Positions 60,790 to 64,000 of a stretch of 64,000 nucleotides of DNA are shown piece by piece. The DNA comes from Azadirachta indica (taxonomy: Eukaryota; Streptophyta; Magnoliopsida; Sapindales; Meliaceae). Location of the stretch: assembly GCA_022749755.1 (NCBI GenBank), contig CM040448.1, forward strand, positions 3,778,481 to 3,842,480, written 5' to 3'. The notes under the pieces were generated by a model. It searched no databases and was not told the origin of the DNA. It saw only the letters and a list, made by a program, of their open reading frames with translations. Numbering within the stretch: position 1 is the stretch's first letter; every line of letters begins with the position of its first letter. A program made the position numbers and the translations under genes.

Positions 60790-61990
60790 GGTTTACAGTA
60801 GTTAAAGAATCACAATATAAGTTAAAGCATGAACGTTGTGCACTTGACCAAAATATGCAAAACATCAAATACAAATAAAATTACCAAATCAAGCAAACTA
60901 AAGGGGGAAAAGAATAAGTAACCAAACCAGGAAGAAGAATCGAGGTACCTCTGTTACAGTTGAAACAAAAGATGAATCTGCAATAAAATTCAAGCATTTT
61001 GTTAGAAGAAAATATGGATCAAAATGCAAAATCAAATGCCTCTCTTTATTGCATTAAAAACTATTTATGGCTTTAAAATTATGCAACTAAAAGTCTTACA
61101 AAAACTTGCTACTCAACCTCCAATTCAGCTATGTTGGTTAATACGAAATTTTAACGTCTTCAAACTTAGAAAATATTGTGGATAAAAATTAAAGCCCAAC
61201 AAGCACCGCATTGCAAGAGAATTATAAGCATCAAATAAAAGAAGCCTGAAGCAGAGAGTGGTGGTTAAACCCAGGATAAAATATGGTATGGTCAACAGTC
61301 AATAGTGCAATGCACAAGCTTCATCAAAATCAACATAAGCATCATATGAAAGCAAACTTTATGTAAATAAGGCCCAACATTGTAAAGATAAAAGACTGGT
61401 AAAGGATAAAAGTAGAGGTACCTTTATCCAGAAATGGAAAATTATGATAGATTTTTCCTCAAATCAGAAATCTCAGAGAAAGTAAAAGCAAAAAATAAAG
61501 AGAAAAAAAAAGTAAAACAAGATAAAACCTCAGAGGATAAGAGCGAACCCAGCAACATTTTAAACTAAAACTAACACAAAATATAATTCTAACAAGCTAG
61601 AGAAAGTGATAGCGAAGAAAAAAACCGAACCCAGAAATGGTAAGTGAAGATAATGCAGATCAGAAACATAACTGTAGTAACATGACAATGCAGAGGGAAT
61701 GAAAAAGAGACTCCATGATAATTCTAAAAATGTATCACCCTTGACAAATGAATGAATGCCTGCATTTGTTCATTGAAGCATATTCACAATACAGAATATT
61801 GTTGATTAACATGTGAAGAAGTTTTATTAATAGGATAGATTAAGAGAGAAGAAAAAGCTTACAGGAATGGGAATGGAATGGGATTTTCTGCAGGAGAAGG
61901 AAAGCAACAATTTTTTTCTTCTTTTCTTTTCTTTTGGTGGTGTGTTTTCTCAAACGAAGCAAGAGATTGAGTGTCCCGCTTATTACTATT
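60790..61990 (-). other. Spliced 5' UTR and promoter of the RINGv gene
   Basis: No coding frame. Purine/pyrimidine-biased leader-like sequence at 61860-61990 (minus reading CT/GA-rich), with candidate introns between it and the ATG at 60766. Confidence 0.4.
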
Positions 61991-62040
61991 ATTAATATTA
62001 ATATCAATATCAATATCAATTATTATTATTATTATTATTG
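61982..62040. repeat. (TTA)n/(ATATCA)n microsatellite
   Basis: Trinucleotide and hexanucleotide repeats (AATATCAATATCAATATCAA, then TTATTATTATT) at the upstream edge of the RINGv leader. Confidence 0.85.
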
Positions 62041-62059
62041 AGGCCCAAAAATCATCCAA

Positions 62060-63500
62060 ATTAAAAGTGAAATATGGTACGTGTTGTATTCTCTATAACT
62101 ACTAACTATTCATTATACGTGCAGTGTGTAAGAGAGAAAAATGTTATAGAAAAAAGAGAAGAGGAGAGAGACAGAGACGGAGACAGCGTTTCTAACGACA
62201 AAACCCACGACTACCACGATTCCACTTCTTAACTTCGGCCTGGTTTTGCTGCTTTTCCCATTTTATCCTCGTCATTCACGATATTCTCCCTGGGTACGAT
62301 TTAGCTGCCTCTTCGATAGCTTGATAAATGAAGTAATCATTTTCTCTTTTTAAAGTAAAAAGAAAATTAATGTTGTGTAATACTCCGCAATTATTACCTA
62401 ATAATTTTTTTTTCAAATATTTTGTAAAATGAATTGATTGATGATGTAATATTAGGAGTCATCATGCTATGATTACAACTATTATCTTGTATATTACATT
62501 TTTATAATTATTATTAGAAGATAAAATCCTTAAGATTGAACAAAATGGGTTAATTATACGATACGATACAAAGACTATAGTGTAATTTTATAGAATCAAT
62601 TTGACGATATCACTTATCAAATAATGTCTACACAAAAGTTCCTTTAATTTATTGAGAATAGATAACTAACTAAATTGAATATGTCAGGATAGAGCATACA
62701 CACACATATATAGAGGACAGGACCAACTCTCCAGTGAATTTGCTATGCATTTTGACCTTTCATTTGTTATATACAAACAATACTAAAACATTGTCGGGCG
62801 AAATTTTTATATAAAGTTGTCAAGTTATGATCAAAAATGGCTGTCAATGATCAACTTCAGGTTCAGGTAAATAAAAAGAGAGACAGACATCATACCTAAC
62901 ATCATAAGGTAATCTAGTGTCTTACACCATGAACTAGTTAATGAGGGTTTTTCTTAGAGGAATAGCTTTAAACGAGTTAGGGACCCTTTGGGCACATGAG
63001 TTGTTGCCACCATAAATTCTTAGGTCATTTTCAAAAGTGATCTAATTGCATTTGCATATCAATCAAATTGACCCATACATCTCATCTGAATCGATTTGAT
63101 TCACATCTATCTAATTTACATAATCTTCTCATGTCCTACCATCTATACACCACCACCATGCTTCTGGTTTTTGTTTCCATAACGTGAAGATAAAACTCCA
63201 ATTAAGGTGCGCAGTGGTGTCGGCTGTGTTCATTAGATTATGGCGTAAATTAAGTATAGATTATAAACCATATGATTCAATCATATGAAAGAGTATTCGA
63301 TACTTCTGGTATAACACATCCTTCCTATAAATTATTGTCATCTATATAGTGATATTGGATAGACTTGTGAATGAGCCTTTCCACAAAAACTTTGTCTAAA
63401 CTATATACATCTCTCACACACATAACAAATTCAAAACAATTGACATAATCAAAAGATTAAACAAAATTTCACTCAGGAAAACTTCTTTAATTTGAATGAG
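62060..63500. other. Intergenic, no coding gene seen
   Basis: 62130-62290 is GA-rich then CT-rich, like a plant leader on the plus strand, but no coding frame follows. The rest is AT-rich without recognised elements. Confidence 0.4.
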
Positions 63501-63525
63501 AGAAGCAAAATTTCCTATTGTCCGG

Positions 63526-64000
63526 TCACATGAGTTTGATGTGCTTAGTTGTGCTTCCTGTTACCACCTTTCTTCTTATGGCAGTTGTTCTTTCCCTTCC
63601 TTTCTCTTTTCTCTTATTGACCACATGCACGCTGAGATTGATGTCCCTAGACGAGGCTGGTTGTAACAGATGTTTCACATCAAGTATACCATTTCTAAAA
63701 CAACCTTCACTCAACTTCAGCACCCTCTCTTCAGGCTTGCGCTGCTCTGTTGGTCTTTTAAGGCCAGTCCTGATTGTCCAGGAATTGCCCTCTAACAGTT
63801 ACATCTGTTAGTGCAAGTGCATAAGTTTTGCAGATAATGATTAGAAGGTGGAGAAACCAATTACCTCTTGTTGCATTTTTTGTTCTCTTTCCTTTCTGTC
63901 TCTTCATGGATACTCGAGTTATGCTTAATGGTAGTCGCTGCTTCTTAGGAGACTGGTTGCAGGGCAAGCATGATTGAATAATCAATAAAAGATTTAAATG
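63526..64000 (-). CDS. C-terminal exons of a basic protein of unknown family (partial)
   Basis: Minus strand: last exon 63526-63791 joined to an upstream exon 63865 to beyond the window edge, with donor AG|GTAATT and acceptor CTGTTAG. The join keeps one frame and reads KRTKNATREGNSWTI, then KRPTEQRKPEERVLKLSEGC, FRNGILDVKHLLQPAS and a Lys/Arg-rich tail ending TKHIKLM. The density of Lys/Arg and the KRQKGKRTK cluster suggest nuclear or nucleolar location. I do not recognise the family. The 5' part lies outside the window. Confidence 0.55.

Noticed and set aside
1..64000. tRNA, rRNA or CRISPR arrays
   Set aside because: No cloverleaf with a GGTTCRANNCC-type B box, no rRNA-like sequence and no regular spacer-repeat array was seen. 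The short-period repeats at 5270-5845 are degenerate and belong to a retroelement.

Overview
The window looks like nuclear DNA of a eudicot plant. It is AT-rich, the genes are split by GT..AG introns, plant-only families are present (SABATH methyltransferases, WAT1/EamA transporter, C-JID of TIR-NBS-LRR proteins), and degraded copia and hAT elements fill the spaces. A woody eudicot such as Citrus would fit, but nothing in the sequence proves the species.

Layout. 1-7.1 kb: a decayed minus-strand Ty1/copia retrotransposon with recognisable LTRs, polypurine tract, RNase H/RT remains and a repeat-rich leader; its right LTR is interrupted by about 0.7 kb of foreign sequence. 7.4-8.3 kb: two consecutive hairpin-forming inverted repeats. 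8.6-30.2 kb: a tandem array of SABATH carboxyl/N-methyltransferase genes, holding one dead copy (8805-10076), two nearly identical intact 3-exon genes (11678-13106 and 24573-26003), an orphan first exon (14352-14447) and a third, more divergent intact gene (27323-30033). A segmental duplication (about 10.16-16.69 kb and 23.01-28.86 kb) made the gene pair. It cut one copy off inside a long first intron, and that copy later took a 778-bp LTR-like insertion. The 6 kb between the two copies holds a TIR-NBS-LRR C-JID exon remnant and a hAT terminus.

30.6-36.4 kb: a 7-exon eEF1A-lysine-methyltransferase-2-like gene (+). 37.4-38.6 kb: a dead WAT1-related transporter (-) with an inverted fragment of its own first exon. 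39603-41821: a non-autonomous hAT element with a perfect 8-bp target-site duplication. 43.9-44.4 kb: a two-exon putative plastid membrane protein (-). 47.2-51.3 kb: an endosulfine (ENSA/ARPP19) gene (-). 52.6-53.3 kb: an intronless WRN-type 3'-5' exonuclease (+). 54.2-57.1 kb: eIF5 (+) with a spliced leader that carries a 79-residue uORF. 58.3-62.0 kb: a RINGv (MARCH-type) membrane E3 ligase (-). 63.5-64.0 kb: the C-terminal exons of a basic, unidentified protein (-), cut by the window edge.

The single-copy genes on the right (translation factor, eEF1A methyltransferase, endosulfine, exonuclease, E3) are ordinary housekeeping or regulatory genes with no evident shared pathway. The left third is a birth-and-death locus for specialised-metabolism methyltransferases. 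The most interesting points are the divergence of the two young SABATH paralogues, both at an active-site position (His159 versus Asn159) and in the core promoter (TATA box present versus lost), and the eIF5 uORF.
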